In this document: in pieces, positions 8,629 through 17,155 of the stretch
Layout: every line of letters starts with the position of its first letter
Position numbering within the stretch: position 1 is the first letter of the stretch
NCBI RefSeq assembly: GCF_003031265.1
Contig: NZ_CP019966.1
Span: 3,038,001 to 3,102,000, forward strand
From: Rhodopseudomonas palustris
Lineage (GTDB): Bacteria; Pseudomonadota; Alphaproteobacteria; Rhizobiales; Xanthobacteraceae
Direction: 5' to 3'
Length of the DNA: 64,000 nucleotides
The notes under the pieces: generated by a model
The model's database searches: none
Told to the model about the DNA's origin: nothing
The model's input: only the letters and a program-made list of their open reading frames with translations
Made by a program: the position numbers and the translations under genes

Positions 8629-9735
8629 ATGACCATCGCCGCGGCGCCGCCATCGTCCCGAGTTCGCGCCGTACGGATTTGGCTGACCCTGGTGGCGGCC
8701 CTGATCGCCGTGATGGTTCTGGTCGGCGGGGCGACGCGGCTGACGGAATCCGGGTTGTCGATCGTCGAATGGAAGCCGGTCACCGGCACGCTACCGCCGC
8801 TCACCGATGCGCAGTGGCACGCCGCGTTCGCCGGCTACAAGCAGATCCCGCAATATCGCGAACTGAACGCCGGCATGACGCTCGATCAGTTCAAGACGAT
8901 CTTCTGGTGGGAATGGAGCCACCGGCTGCTCGGCCGGGTCATCGGCATCGTCTATTTGCTGCCGTTCCTCTGGTTCCTGTGGCGCGGCGCGATCGGCCCG
9001 CAGTGGAAGCGGGCGCTGTGGATCATCTTCGCGCTCGGCGCGCTGCAGGGCGCGGTTGGCTGGTGGATGGTGGCATCCGGCCTGTCGCAGCGGACCGAAG
9101 TGTCGCAGGTGCGGCTCGCCACGCATCTGTCGTTGGCGCTGCTCATCTACGCCGCAATCGTCTGGACGTTGCGCCGGCTGTCGGACCGGGCGCGCGCGAC
9201 CGCCCCGACGCGGCTGAAAGCGACCGCACTGCTGCTGCTCGGGCTGACCTTCGTGCAGCTCTACGCCGGCGCGCTGGTCGCCGGCCTGCGCGCCGGGCGG
9301 GTGTACAACACCTGGCCAACGATCGACGGCGCGCTGATCCCGGACGCGGCGCGGCTGTGGTTCGAAAGCCCGTGGTGGAAGAACCTGTTCGACAATCATC
9401 TCACCGTGCAGTTCGATCATCGCATGCTGGCCTATGCACTGTGGACATTGGCGGCGCTGCACATGATCGACGCGCTGCGCACGCGGGCAGGGGCCGCGGC
9501 ACGCGGCGCGGTGCTGCTGTTCCTGGCGCTGACCGCACAGGCCGCGCTCGGTATCTTCACTGTGCTGTACGCCGCGCCGATCGACCTCGCCCTCGCACAT
9601 CAGGCGATGGCACTGGTGGTGCTGACGCTGGCCGTGCTGCAGGCTGAACGGCTGACGGCGACAAGCGACCATCAAACCGCGCTTGATCGCGGTGCTGCTG
9701 AGCGGCTTCCATCCAAGCCAGTCCTATCGGCATAG
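8629..9735 (+). CDS. ctaA: Haem A synthase (COX15/CtaA)
   Basis: The 368-residue inner-membrane protein has about eight helices. Conserved CtaA segments include the N-terminal [32 protein letters not shown] with a haem-ligand His, and QFDHRMLAY and ALAHQAMAL in the second half. It converts haem O to haem A for aa3-type cytochrome c oxidase. The ATG at 8629 follows CAAGGGA at good spacing and gives the usual length; an in-frame GTG at 8599 would add ten residues. ctaB and oxidase genes are not in the window. Confidence 0.93.
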   Translation: MTIAAAPPSSRVRAVRIWLTLVAALIAVMVLVGGATRLTESGLSIVEWKPVTGTLPPLTDAQWHAAFAGYKQIPQYRELNAGMTLDQFKTIFWWEWSHRLLGRVIGIVYLLPFLWFLWRGAIGPQWKRALWIIFALGALQGAVGWWMVASGLSQRTEVSQVRLATHLSLALLIYAAIVWTLRRLSDRARATAPTRLKATALLLLGLTFVQLYAGALVAGLRAGRVYNTWPTIDGALIPDAARLWFESPWWKNLFDNHLTVQFDHRMLAYALWTLAALHMIDALRTRAGAAARGAVLLFLALTAQAALGIFTVLYAAPIDLALAHQAMALVVLTLAVLQAERLTATSDHQTALDRGAAERLPSKPVLSA

Positions 9736-9748
9736 CCGCGGCGGCCGA

Positions 9749-10426
9749 CTACGACTTGGCAGTCCGGCTCGTTCGTGCAGGCTTTCGCACGCTGGTCCGG
9801 CGCGACGATGCGAATTTAGCAGCAATCCGGCTGCGAGCCGTTTTGGTGACCACGCCCAGCAGCAGCAGGCGCGTCGCCAAATGCATCTCCTGGGCGAAAC
9901 GCTTCCGGCTCCAGTTCACGGCTAGCCAGGCTTCCGTGGTTGAGGCCATCGCGCGCAGCAGCACCTCGGTGAAAGCTTCGTCATCGACGACGCGCTCGAT
10001 TTCGCCGGCGTCCACTGCGGCGCGCACCATCGCGCACCACAATTGCTGCCCTTCGGCGAGCATCATCCCGCGCAGCTCGGCGGCGTGCTCGCCCTGCATC
10101 GCGGCGTAAAGACCGCGATAGAACGCCGGCTCTGCACAATAGTGCTTCACCACCAGATCGATCGCCGCTTCGAGTTGGGCGAGCGGCGATCCCGGGGGCC
10201 GGGTGGCGAGGCGGGTTTCGAACGCGGCGAACTCGTCGCGCACGACCAGCCGCAACAGGTCGGCCTTTGTCCCGACCAGATTGTAGGGCGTCGCCGGGCT
10301 CACTCCCGCTCGCTTGGCGAGCTGAATCATCGAAAACCCGGCACCGCCGGATTCGCGGATCAAGGCGTGCGCGGCTGTCACCAACCCGCGCCGCCGGGAT
10401 TCCAGAGTGCTCGTCGATAGCGTCAT
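9749..10426 (-). CDS. TetR/AcrR family transcriptional repressor
   Basis: The 225-residue protein has an N-terminal TetR helix-turn-helix (about residues 12-58: GLVTAAHALIRESG, then FSMIQLAKRAGVSPATPYNLVGTKADLL). A variable ligand-binding domain with a WHG-like region follows. Its start is 1 bp after the stop of the upstream ThDP-enzyme gene (TGAGATG), so the two are translationally coupled. It probably autoregulates the divergent cluster through the palindrome at 12204-12221, responding to the cluster's substrate or product. Confidence 0.88.
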   Translation of the reverse strand: MTLSTSTLESRRRGLVTAAHALIRESGGAGFSMIQLAKRAGVSPATPYNLVGTKADLLRLVVRDEFAAFETRLATRPPGSPLAQLEAAIDLVVKHYCAEPAFYRGLYAAMQGEHAAELRGMMLAEGQQLWCAMVRAAVDAGEIERVVDDEAFTEVLLRAMASTTEAWLAVNWSRKRFAQEMHLATRLLLLGVVTKTARSRIAAKFASSRRTSVRKPARTSRTAKS

Positions 10427-10427
10427 C

Positions 10428-12167
10428 TCAGGCCGTATCTGCTGGGATATTCTCGTAATAGGGGATCAACACGTCGTTGCTGCCTTCCTGAACCTGACCG
10501 AGCATCGCCACCGTCACAGGATGCACCACGTCAGCATCCGTCATCACCTCGATAAACGCCGGGCCGCCACTGGCGAAAGCGCGTCCCAGAGCCGGCGCGA
10601 TGTCGGCAAACCGGGTCACACGCTCGGCATGACAGCCGAAAGCCTGGGCGATGTTGGCAAAGTGCGTCCCGCCCAGCTTCGAGATCACATGATAGTTGCT
10701 GCCGAACATGATTTGCTGCCCGTGGATCGACATTCCCCAGACTTCATTGTTGAGAACCACGGTGACGATCGGCAAGCGGTGCCGCACCATGGTGTCGAGT
10801 TCCTGCAGGTGGAAGCCGAGCGCGCCGTCGCCGGTCAGATGGATCACACGCCGCTCCGGAGCGGCGAGCTGGGCGCCGATCGCGAACCCCGGTCCGATCC
10901 CCAGGCAGCCGAGATAGCCGTGACTGAGCAGCGCTCCCGGGCGGTCGACGACCGCTGCAGCTGCGCCCCATGACGCCGCTTCCCCGCCATCGAACACATA
11001 GGTCGCCTCCGGCCCTGCCGCGTCAGCCACGGCGCGGGCCGCGTGATACGGATGGATGCCTCGTGTCGTTTCCTGTTCTGGAAACATCGTTGCGAACAGC
11101 CCGGTTGCCGAGACGGCCTGCGCTCGCCAAGCCTCCATTTCCTTGAACTGGGCGTCTTTCACGGCAGCGTCGAGCGCGCGCGTTGCCTCGGTGCAGTCCG
11201 CCAGGATGGCCAGATCGACGTCGCGGATCCGGCCCATCTCGGCCGCATCGCCGTGGATCTGCACCAGCGTTGCGCCGTGCGGCACCAGCACGCCCGAACG
11301 CCCGCCAAGCAGCAGGCCGAGCTTGCCGCCCAGCAGGATGACCAGATCCGGCCGTTCGATCCCCAGCATCGGCAGTAAGGCGAGGTTGCCGGCGGCACCG
11401 CCATTGCAGAGGTGGCCCGGCGGCAGGATGCCTGACGCAAGTGACTTGGTGAACACCGGAAGTGGCACTCTGGCACACAATGCCCGCAGCGCCTCCGCGG
11501 TTTCGCGATTAGCTGCGCCATTGCCGGCGATCAGCACGGGACGCTTGGCCGCCTGCAGCAGTTCAGCCAATCGCGCAACCTCAGCCGGGGCAGGCGCGGG
11601 GCGCGGATTGACGCCGACACCGGCCGGTGGAGTGGCACGCCCAGCCGCGACGCTCATGTGCAACACGTCGATCGGTACTTCGAGCAGAACGGCGCCGCGC
11701 GGCAGTGTCATCGCCTTGCGGATCGCCATCGCGGTGAGATCGGCGATCCGCTCCGTGCTGGGAATCGAGAACGCCCATTTTACGGCCGGCCTCGCAATCG
11801 CGACCTGATCGATCCCGCCCTGAAGCGGATTGGTTTCGATCTCGCGCAGCGGCGGCGCACCGACGATGAACAGGACCGGTGAACCATCGAGCTGCGCATT
11901 GGTCATCGCCGACAGCGCGTTGGTGAAGCCGGGCCCGGCTGTGACGATGCAGACCCCGAGCTTGCCGGTCGCACGCGCATACGCATCGGCAGCGTGGCCG
12001 GCCGACGACTCGTGACGGAAATCGATCAGGGCGATGTCTTCCTCGATGCATCCCTTGAGCAGCGCTTCGAGATGTCCGCCGTGCAGCGCAAACGCCTGGC
12101 TGACCCCAGCGGCCTTCAGCGTCTTTGCCAGTAATTGTCCGCCGACCAGGCGATCCTGTTCTGCCAT
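10428..12167 (-). CDS. Thiamine diphosphate-dependent enzyme (acetolactate synthase/2-hydroxyacyl-CoA lyase-like)
   Basis: The 579-residue protein has the three-domain ThDP-enzyme layout: a Pyr domain with the catalytic Glu in FRHESSAGHAADAYAR (about 50), a central domain, and a PP domain with the GDG...NN ThDP/Mg motif (TGDGALGF ... VLNNEVWG). AGGGAGGA lies just before the ATG at 12167, so the longer frame to 12230 is rejected. The family includes acetolactate synthases, decarboxylases and acyl-CoA lyases; the substrate cannot be read here. The neighbouring SDR and MDR dehydrogenases suggest C-C cleavage or ligation in a catabolic route, with the dehydrogenases handling carbonyl/alcohol steps. 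Confidence 0.85.
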   Translation of the reverse strand: MAEQDRLVGGQLLAKTLKAAGVSQAFALHGGHLEALLKGCIEEDIALIDFRHESSAGHAADAYARATGKLGVCIVTAGPGFTNALSAMTNAQLDGSPVLFIVGAPPLREIETNPLQGGIDQVAIARPAVKWAFSIPSTERIADLTAMAIRKAMTLPRGAVLLEVPIDVLHMSVAAGRATPPAGVGVNPRPAPAPAEVARLAELLQAAKRPVLIAGNGAANRETAEALRALCARVPLPVFTKSLASGILPPGHLCNGGAAGNLALLPMLGIERPDLVILLGGKLGLLLGGRSGVLVPHGATLVQIHGDAAEMGRIRDVDLAILADCTEATRALDAAVKDAQFKEMEAWRAQAVSATGLFATMFPEQETTRGIHPYHAARAVADAAGPEATYVFDGGEAASWGAAAAVVDRPGALLSHGYLGCLGIGPGFAIGAQLAAPERRVIHLTGDGALGFHLQELDTMVRHRLPIVTVVLNNEVWGMSIHGQQIMFGSNYHVISKLGGTHFANIAQAFGCHAERVTRFADIAPALGRAFASGGPAFIEVMTDADVVHPVTVAMLGQVQEGSNDVLIPYYENIPADTA

Positions 12168-12203
12168 CTCATTCCTCCCTGTTGCAGCGTCTGCCGCGCT
12201 GTT

Positions 12204-12221
12204 ATTATAGTCCACTATAAT
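12204..12221. promoter_or_regulatory. Palindromic operator in the divergent promoter region
   Basis: ATTATAG-TCCA-CTATAAT has 7-bp perfect arms and is strikingly AT-rich for this genome. It lies between the divergent ThDP-enzyme gene (start 12167) and SDR gene (start 12251). It is the probable site of the TetR repressor encoded at the end of the left operon. Confidence 0.6.
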
Positions 12222-12250
12222 TATAAGCATCGAACAGGGAGGACAAGAGG

Positions 12251-13060
12251 ATGAATGAGCGCACGCGCTTTGGCGGCAAAGCCGCGGTGATCACAGGTGG
12301 AGCATCCGGCATCGGCGCGGCGACCGCGCGGCTCCTTCATGCCGAAGGCGCGAGCGTGGTGATCGGCGACCTCGATGCGGCGGCGGGTAATGCCTTGGTG
12401 GCTGAACTCGGCGCCGAGCGCACACGGTTCATCACCACCGACGTGTCCGATTTCGCATCGGTGACTGCACTGATCGACGGTGCGGTAGCGGCCTTCAGGC
12501 GGATCGATGTGCTGGTCAACAACGCTGGGATTGGCAGCCTGTCATCGATTGCTGCACTGCCGGTCGAAGACTGGAAGAAGGTGCTCGCGATCAATCTCGA
12601 CGGCGTGTTCTTCGGCTGCAAGGCGGCGCTTCCGGTGATGGTGGCCCAGCGGGCAGGGGCCATCGTCAACACCGCCTCGGCTTCGGGCCTCGCCGGCGAC
12701 TTCGGATTCGCGGCTTACAACGCTGCGAAGGCCGGCGTCATCAATTTCACCCGCACCGCAGCAATCGATCATGCGCGTGATGGAATACGGGTCAATGCGG
12801 TGTGCCCTGGTCCGGTCGACACGCCGATCCTCGCAGGCGTTCAGGGTATCCCGGGTCTGCGCGCCGATTGGGAAGATCGTGTGCCGATAGGGCGGTTCGC
12901 GAGCCCAGCGGAGATCGCGCAAGTCATCGCCTTCCTCGCCTCCGATGCCGCGTCATATGTCACCGGCGTTGCCATGCCGGTCGATGGCGGACTGACCGCG
13001 CACACTGGGCAACCCAATCTGCCGCGCGTCATGAACGCTCTGGCGGGAGGTGTGCAATGA
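12251..13060 (+). CDS. Short-chain dehydrogenase/reductase (SDR)
   Basis: This 269-residue classical SDR has the dinucleotide motif GGASGIGAAT (about residues 16-25), NNAG near 93, a catalytic Ser region (NTASASGLAG), and YNAAK with the active-site Tyr and Lys. An Asp at the end of beta-strand 2 (IGDLDAA) favours NAD(H). GGGAGGACAAGAGG precedes the ATG. It overlaps the next gene by ATGA and is divergent from the ThDP-enzyme gene, so it probably acts in the same pathway. Confidence 0.9.
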   Translation: MNERTRFGGKAAVITGGASGIGAATARLLHAEGASVVIGDLDAAAGNALVAELGAERTRFITTDVSDFASVTALIDGAVAAFRRIDVLVNNAGIGSLSSIAALPVEDWKKVLAINLDGVFFGCKAALPVMVAQRAGAIVNTASASGLAGDFGFAAYNAAKAGVINFTRTAAIDHARDGIRVNAVCPGPVDTPILAGVQGIPGLRADWEDRVPIGRFASPAEIAQVIAFLASDAASYVTGVAMPVDGGLTAHTGQPNLPRVMNALAGGVQ

Positions 13061-14136
13061 AGGCTGTCGTCAGGCGTGCCGGCCAGCTGGTCGACACAGA
13101 CATCGCCGAAGTCACACCGGGCGACGGCCAGGTGTTGGTGAAGACGCTGGTTTGCGGGATTTGCGGATCGGATCTTCACGCGCTTCATCATCTCGATCAC
13201 ATGATCGCGCTCACCCGCCGCGCCGGCGGGCGACCCAGCCTCGACCCATCCCAGGACGTCGTGTTCGGCCATGAGTTCTGCGCCGAAGTGATCGATCACG
13301 GTCCTGGCTGCAACAAAACCCTTGCTCCGGGCACCAAGGTGGTTTCGGTGCCGGCCGCATTCGGCCCGGCGGGCAGCGAACTCGTCGGCTACTCGAACCG
13401 CTTTCCCGGCGGCTTTGCCGAACGAATGGTGCTGCAAGAGGCGCTGCTGCTCGAGGTGCCGAATGGGCTTGACGACGTGCGCGCTGCGCTCACCGAGCCG
13501 ATGGCGGTCGGCGCACATGCCGTTGCCAGTGCTCCGCTGACACCGCGCAGCGTGGCCTTGGTGATCGGCTGCGGACCGGTCGGTCTGTCGGTGATCGCCG
13601 CGCTCAAGGCGCGGGGGATTGGTCCGGTCATCGCCAGCGACTTCTCACCGCATCGCCGCGCCGCCGCCGTGGCGCTCGGTGCCGATGTGGTGATCGATCC
13701 AGGCGAGCACTCGCCACACGATCGCTGGGAGGCTCTCGACGTTCCCGCGACCTTGGCGAGCTTCGGCGCCGCGACGCTGCAGGGCCGCACGATCCGCGAT
13801 GCCGTGGTGTTCGAATGCGTGGGCGTGCCGGGTATGCTGCAGCAGCTGATCGAGAAATCCCCGCCGACGGCGACCATCATCGTGGTCGGCGTCTGCATGG
13901 AAAGCGATACGATCGAGCCGTCGCTGGCGATCAACAAACAGCTCTCGTTGCGGTTCGTGTTCGGCTACAGCCCCGCCGAATTCGCCGACACGCTGCACGC
14001 GATCGCGGAGGGACACTGCGACGTCTCTCCCCTGATCTCGGGGACAGTCGGACGCGGGGGCGTGGCTGCTGCCTTTTCGACGCTGTCGAAGGCGGACGCC
14101 TGCATCAAACTCCTGGTCGATCCCGGCCGGGCTTAG
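13057..14136 (+). CDS. Zinc-binding medium-chain alcohol dehydrogenase
   Basis: The 359-residue MDR protein has catalytic-zinc residues in CGICGSD (about 35) and GHEFC (about 70), and a Rossmann motif GCGPVGLSVIAAL (about 175). The four-cysteine structural-zinc lobe usual after the GHE motif is missing. The start overlaps the SDR stop as ATGA, which excludes the longer frame from 12802. It should oxidise an alcohol or reduce a carbonyl with NAD(P), together with the SDR and ThDP enzyme. Confidence 0.88.
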   Translation: MKAVVRRAGQLVDTDIAEVTPGDGQVLVKTLVCGICGSDLHALHHLDHMIALTRRAGGRPSLDPSQDVVFGHEFCAEVIDHGPGCNKTLAPGTKVVSVPAAFGPAGSELVGYSNRFPGGFAERMVLQEALLLEVPNGLDDVRAALTEPMAVGAHAVASAPLTPRSVALVIGCGPVGLSVIAALKARGIGPVIASDFSPHRRAAAVALGADVVIDPGEHSPHDRWEALDVPATLASFGAATLQGRTIRDAVVFECVGVPGMLQQLIEKSPPTATIIVVGVCMESDTIEPSLAINKQLSLRFVFGYSPAEFADTLHAIAEGHCDVSPLISGTVGRGGVAAAFSTLSKADACIKLLVDPGRA

Positions 14137-14469
14137 TCTCTGAGAGCCTGATCGGAAATGCGGGCAGCAAATTCAACAGCTTTCCTAAGCCGTTCAATTG
14201 ACGATTAGTTTTGTCATGGCCGGGCTCGTCCCGGCCATCCACGCCTTGCTTGCTGTTTTCGCTGCAAGACGTGGATGCCCGGCACAAGGCCGGGCATGAC
14301 GGGTTGAAACGAAAGTGCTTGATTTCATTGCCCGCATTTCAAGTCAGGCTCTGAGGGGCCTTGGTCAGTCCGTTCTTCGAATGGATCTGCGTCACGGTCC
14401 TCGGGGCCGCCAAGTTACGGCGGCTGCGGCGACTTCGATCGCGGCAACGAATGCCGTCATGAAGAGTTG
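14137..14469. repeat. MITE-like element: nested inverted repeats in a non-coding stretch
   Basis: This gene-free stretch holds two nested inverted repeats. The outer pair (14141-14166 and 14329-14354) are 26 bp and match at 22 positions. The inner pair (about 14213-14245 and 14268-14300) is a GTCATGGCCGGGC...GCCCGGGCATGAC-type palindrome of the kind scattered in Bradyrhizobium-group genomes. No transposase or target duplication is seen. The right end (14355-14469) runs into the 3' end of the next gene and holds nothing I recognise. Confidence 0.55.
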
Positions 14470-15045
14470 CTATCGCCGCTTCTCGCTCCACGCGCTGATT
14501 ACGGGCGACAGGAACGCCAGCGGCCAGATGAATTTCGGCCAGTGCGGTTCGACCAGACAGACCAATGTCGCGAAGCTGAACAGCACAAACGAAAATGCCG
14601 GCGTCGCCAGCTTCAGCCAGTCGCCGCGCGGCGCGACCGCCATGGCCCAGAGCGCGGTGTTGAACAGCGCGATCAGCCACAGGTTGAAGCCGTACAGCGT
14701 GGTGACGTTGGGCGAGTCGTAGTTGTTGCCGTAAAGGCCGCAGGTCACCGGCAGCAGGATGATCGACAACAGGAAGAACAGATTGCCGATCACCTCGCTG
14801 CGGCCGGCGTGAGTGGTGTAGGCCAGCCGCTGCTGGTGGCTGTACCAGAACATCCCGGCGACGATGAAGCTGAGCAGCAGCGTCGAGACAAAGGCACCGT
14901 AGACGTGCCAGATCTCGTGCCACTGCGGATCGCCGCCGGCGAACTTCTCGCGCGGCGCCTGGTAGGCGAGCAGCGTCATCGCGACGCCGAACACGGTGTT
15001 GCTGAGCGCTTCCAGCCGCCGCAGTTCGAAATGGCCGCTACTCAT
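14470..15045 (-). CDS. TMEM175/DUF1211-family membrane protein (putative potassium channel)
   Basis: This 191-residue protein with about six hydrophobic helices starts with RLEALSNTVFGVAMTLL, aligning to the TMEM175 signature RxxxFSD at the pore-lining helix. It has a second conserved segment, SFIVAGMFWYSHQQRL. Bacterial TMEM175 proteins are tetrameric potassium-leak channels. Here the signature FSD is LSN, so selectivity or gating may differ. It lies 40 bp downstream of metY on the same strand but is functionally unrelated. Confidence 0.75.
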   Translation of the reverse strand: MSSGHFELRRLEALSNTVFGVAMTLLAYQAPREKFAGGDPQWHEIWHVYGAFVSTLLLSFIVAGMFWYSHQQRLAYTTHAGRSEVIGNLFFLLSIILLPVTCGLYGNNYDSPNVTTLYGFNLWLIALFNTALWAMAVAPRGDWLKLATPAFSFVLFSFATLVCLVEPHWPKFIWPLAFLSPVISAWSEKRR

Positions 15046-15084
15046 CGCCGGCTCCTCGACGACGCTGCTCCAGTGTTTTCCCGG

Positions 15085-16365
15085 TTAGCCGCCGAGCGCC
15101 TGGTCGAGATCGGCGATCAGGTCATCCTTGTCCTCGATGCCGATCGACACCCGCACCATGTTGGGCGCGGCACCAGCCGCGGTCTTCTGGGCGTCGTCGA
15201 GCTGGCTGTGGGTGGTCGAGGCCGGGTGGATGATCAGCGACCGGGTGTCGCCGACATTGGCCAGATGCGAGAACAGCTTCAGATTGGCGACGAGATCGAC
15301 GCCGGCCTGGTAGCCGCCCTTGAGGCTGAAGGTGAACACTGCGCCGGCGCCCTTCGGCGCGTATTTGCGGGCGAGGGCGGCGTATTTGCTGGAGGCGAGG
15401 CCGGAGTAGTTGACCTCATCGACCGCCTTGTGGGTGGAGAGAAATTCGGCGATCGCCTTGGCGTTTTCGCAGTGCTTCTGCATCCGCAGTGGCAGCGTCT
15501 CGATGCCGGTCAGCAGCATGAAGGCATTGAACGGCGACAGCGCCGGACCGAGATCGCGCAGGCCGAGCACGCGGCAGGCGATCGCGAACGAGAAGTTGCC
15601 GAACGTCTCCTGGATCTTCAGGCCGTGATATTCGGGCCGCGGCTCGCTCAGCATCGGATACTTGCCGTCCTTCGACCAATCGAAGGTGCCGGCATCGACG
15701 ATGATGCCGCCGAGCGAGTTGCCGTGGCCGCCGAGGAACTTGGTGAGCGAATGCACCACGATGTCCGCGCCATGGTCGATCGGGCGGATCAAATAGGGCG
15801 TCGCCAGCGTATTGTCGACGATCAGCGGCACGCCGGCATTGCGCGCGACTTCCGCAATCGCCTCGATGTCGGTGATGCTGCCGCCCGGATTGGCGATCGA
15901 CTCGATGAAGATCGCCTTGGTCTTCGGCGACACTGCGCGCTGGAAGCTGGCGACATCGTCGGTGTCGGCCCACACCACGTTCCAGCCGAAGCTCTTGAAG
16001 GCGTGGGTGAACTGATTGATCGACCCGCCATAGAGTTTTCGCGCGGCGATAAATTCATCGCCGGGCTGCATCAACTGCTGCAAGGCAACCAACTGCGCGG
16101 CGTGGCCCGACGCCGTGGCGAGCGCGGCGGTGCCGCCTTCCAGCGCGGCGACGCGCTCTTCGAGCACCGAGGTCGTCGGGTTGGTGATGCGGGTGTAGAT
16201 GTTGCCGAACGCCTGCAGGCCGAACAACGAGGCGGCGTGGTCGGCATCGTTGAACACGTAAGACGTGGTCTGATAGATCGGCGTCGCGCGCGCACCGGTG
16301 GTGGGATCGGGCTGGGCGCCGGCATGGACCGCGAGTGTCGCGAATCCCGGGTTGCGTTCGGTCAT
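15085..16365 (-). CDS. metY: O-acetylhomoserine sulfhydrylase (aminocarboxypropyltransferase)
   Basis: The 426-residue PLP enzyme of the Cys/Met metabolism family begins FATLAVHAGAQPDPTTGARATPIYQTTSY. It has the TNPT and ALEGG motifs, and the Schiff-base Lys in VVHSLTKFLGGHG (about 205). Its length and the long insertion after the lysine are typical of MetY, not MetB or MetZ. It makes homocysteine from O-acetylhomoserine and sulfide. GGAGGGATCGACC precedes the ATG. A candidate promoter is annotated upstream. Confidence 0.92.
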   Translation of the reverse strand: MTERNPGFATLAVHAGAQPDPTTGARATPIYQTTSYVFNDADHAASLFGLQAFGNIYTRITNPTTSVLEERVAALEGGTAALATASGHAAQLVALQQLMQPGDEFIAARKLYGGSINQFTHAFKSFGWNVVWADTDDVASFQRAVSPKTKAIFIESIANPGGSITDIEAIAEVARNAGVPLIVDNTLATPYLIRPIDHGADIVVHSLTKFLGGHGNSLGGIIVDAGTFDWSKDGKYPMLSEPRPEYHGLKIQETFGNFSFAIACRVLGLRDLGPALSPFNAFMLLTGIETLPLRMQKHCENAKAIAEFLSTHKAVDEVNYSGLASSKYAALARKYAPKGAGAVFTFSLKGGYQAGVDLVANLKLFSHLANVGDTRSLIIHPASTTHSQLDDAQKTAAGAAPNMVRVSIGIEDKDDLIADLDQALGG

Positions 16366-16400
16366 GGTCGATCCCTCCGTACTCTGGCTGATGGTTGAGC

Positions 16401-16429
16401 TATCTGATCGGAACCCCGGATCAGGTCAA
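16401..16429 (-). promoter_or_regulatory. Candidate sigma-70 promoter of metY with overlapping inverted repeat
   Basis: On the minus strand, TTGACC (16429-16424), 17 bp, then CAGATA (16406-16401). The inverted repeat CTGATC-N9-GATCAG (16404-16424) overlaps the spacer and could be an operator. The -10 match is weak. Confidence 0.3.
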
Positions 16430-16457
16430 GCGCGGGCGGGCAGCCGCGCTGCGGCGT

Positions 16458-17042
16458 TCAGCCCGCCTCGTTGCGGCTTTTCACGGCGCGGTCGGACGCG
16501 GCGGTATTGGCACCGGCGACGCTCTGACGATCGAGCGACAGCCGCATTCCCTTAACCGGAATCGGCGCGCGCTTGGCGCTGAGGGTGCGCGAATTCACCC
16601 CCATCCAGGAAATCTCCGACGACAGCCGGCCGTATTCGATCTTCGGGCAGCGATCCATCACCACCTTGAGGCCGGCGGCCTCGGCCTTTGCGGCGGCTTC
16701 GTCGTTGCGCACCCCGATCTGCATCCAGATCACTTTCGGCAGCGGCGACAGCGACAGCACCTCGTCGACGACCGGCATCACATGCGCGGAGCCGCGGAAC
16801 ACGTCGACCATGTCGATTGGCCGGTCGATGTCCTTCAGTGACGCCACGAACGGCTTGCCGAGCAGGCTCTTGCCGACCTGTCCGGGGTTGATCGGAATGA
16901 CGTCGTAGCCGCGCTCGGTGAGATATTTGAACACGAAGTAGCTCGGCCGCACGTTGAGCGGCGATGCCCCGACCATCGCAATCGTCTTCACACCATTCAG
17001 GATCGCGCGGATGTCGTTGTCGGGGTAGCTGTCGTGGTTCAT
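16458..17042 (-). CDS. CoA-binding domain protein (YccU-like)
   Basis: This 194-residue Rossmann-fold protein has the CoA_binding_2 signature: IAMVGASPLNVRPSYFVFKYL (about 20-40), DVIPINPGQ, and VIWMQIGVRNDEAAAKAEAAGLKVVMDRC. Homologues bind CoA or a nucleotide, but no reaction is established. It lies 92 bp upstream of metY on the same strand. The C-terminal ~40 residues are basic and low in conservation signal. Confidence 0.82.
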   Translation of the reverse strand: MNHDSYPDNDIRAILNGVKTIAMVGASPLNVRPSYFVFKYLTERGYDVIPINPGQVGKSLLGKPFVASLKDIDRPIDMVDVFRGSAHVMPVVDEVLSLSPLPKVIWMQIGVRNDEAAAKAEAAGLKVVMDRCPKIEYGRLSSEISWMGVNSRTLSAKRAPIPVKGMRLSLDRQSVAGANTAASDRAVKSRNEAG

Positions 17043-17052
17043 CTTACAAGTC

Positions 17053-17134
17053 CGTCATTGCGAGGAGCGAAGCGACGAAGCAATCCAGCTTCCGGTGCTT
17101 GGCCCTGGATTGCTTCGCTTCGCTCGCAATGACG
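17053..17134. repeat. Intergenic palindromic repeat (GTCATTGCGAGGAGC family)
   Basis: CGTCATTGCGAG.../...CTCGCAATGACG form an 82-bp inverted repeat with a second inner match, GCAATCCAG/CTGGATTGC. This belongs to a dispersed intergenic palindrome type common in Bradyrhizobium/Rhodopseudomonas genomes. It sits between two minus-strand genes and may act as a transcript hairpin. Confidence 0.8.
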
Positions 17135-17155
17135 GGGCATGGTCGAAAGAGCTAA

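Noticed and set aside
16366..16457. SAM riboswitch upstream of metY
   Set aside because: The 92-bp gap shows a promoter-like pair and a short inverted repeat, but I could not recognise the conserved SAM-II or SAM-I core.
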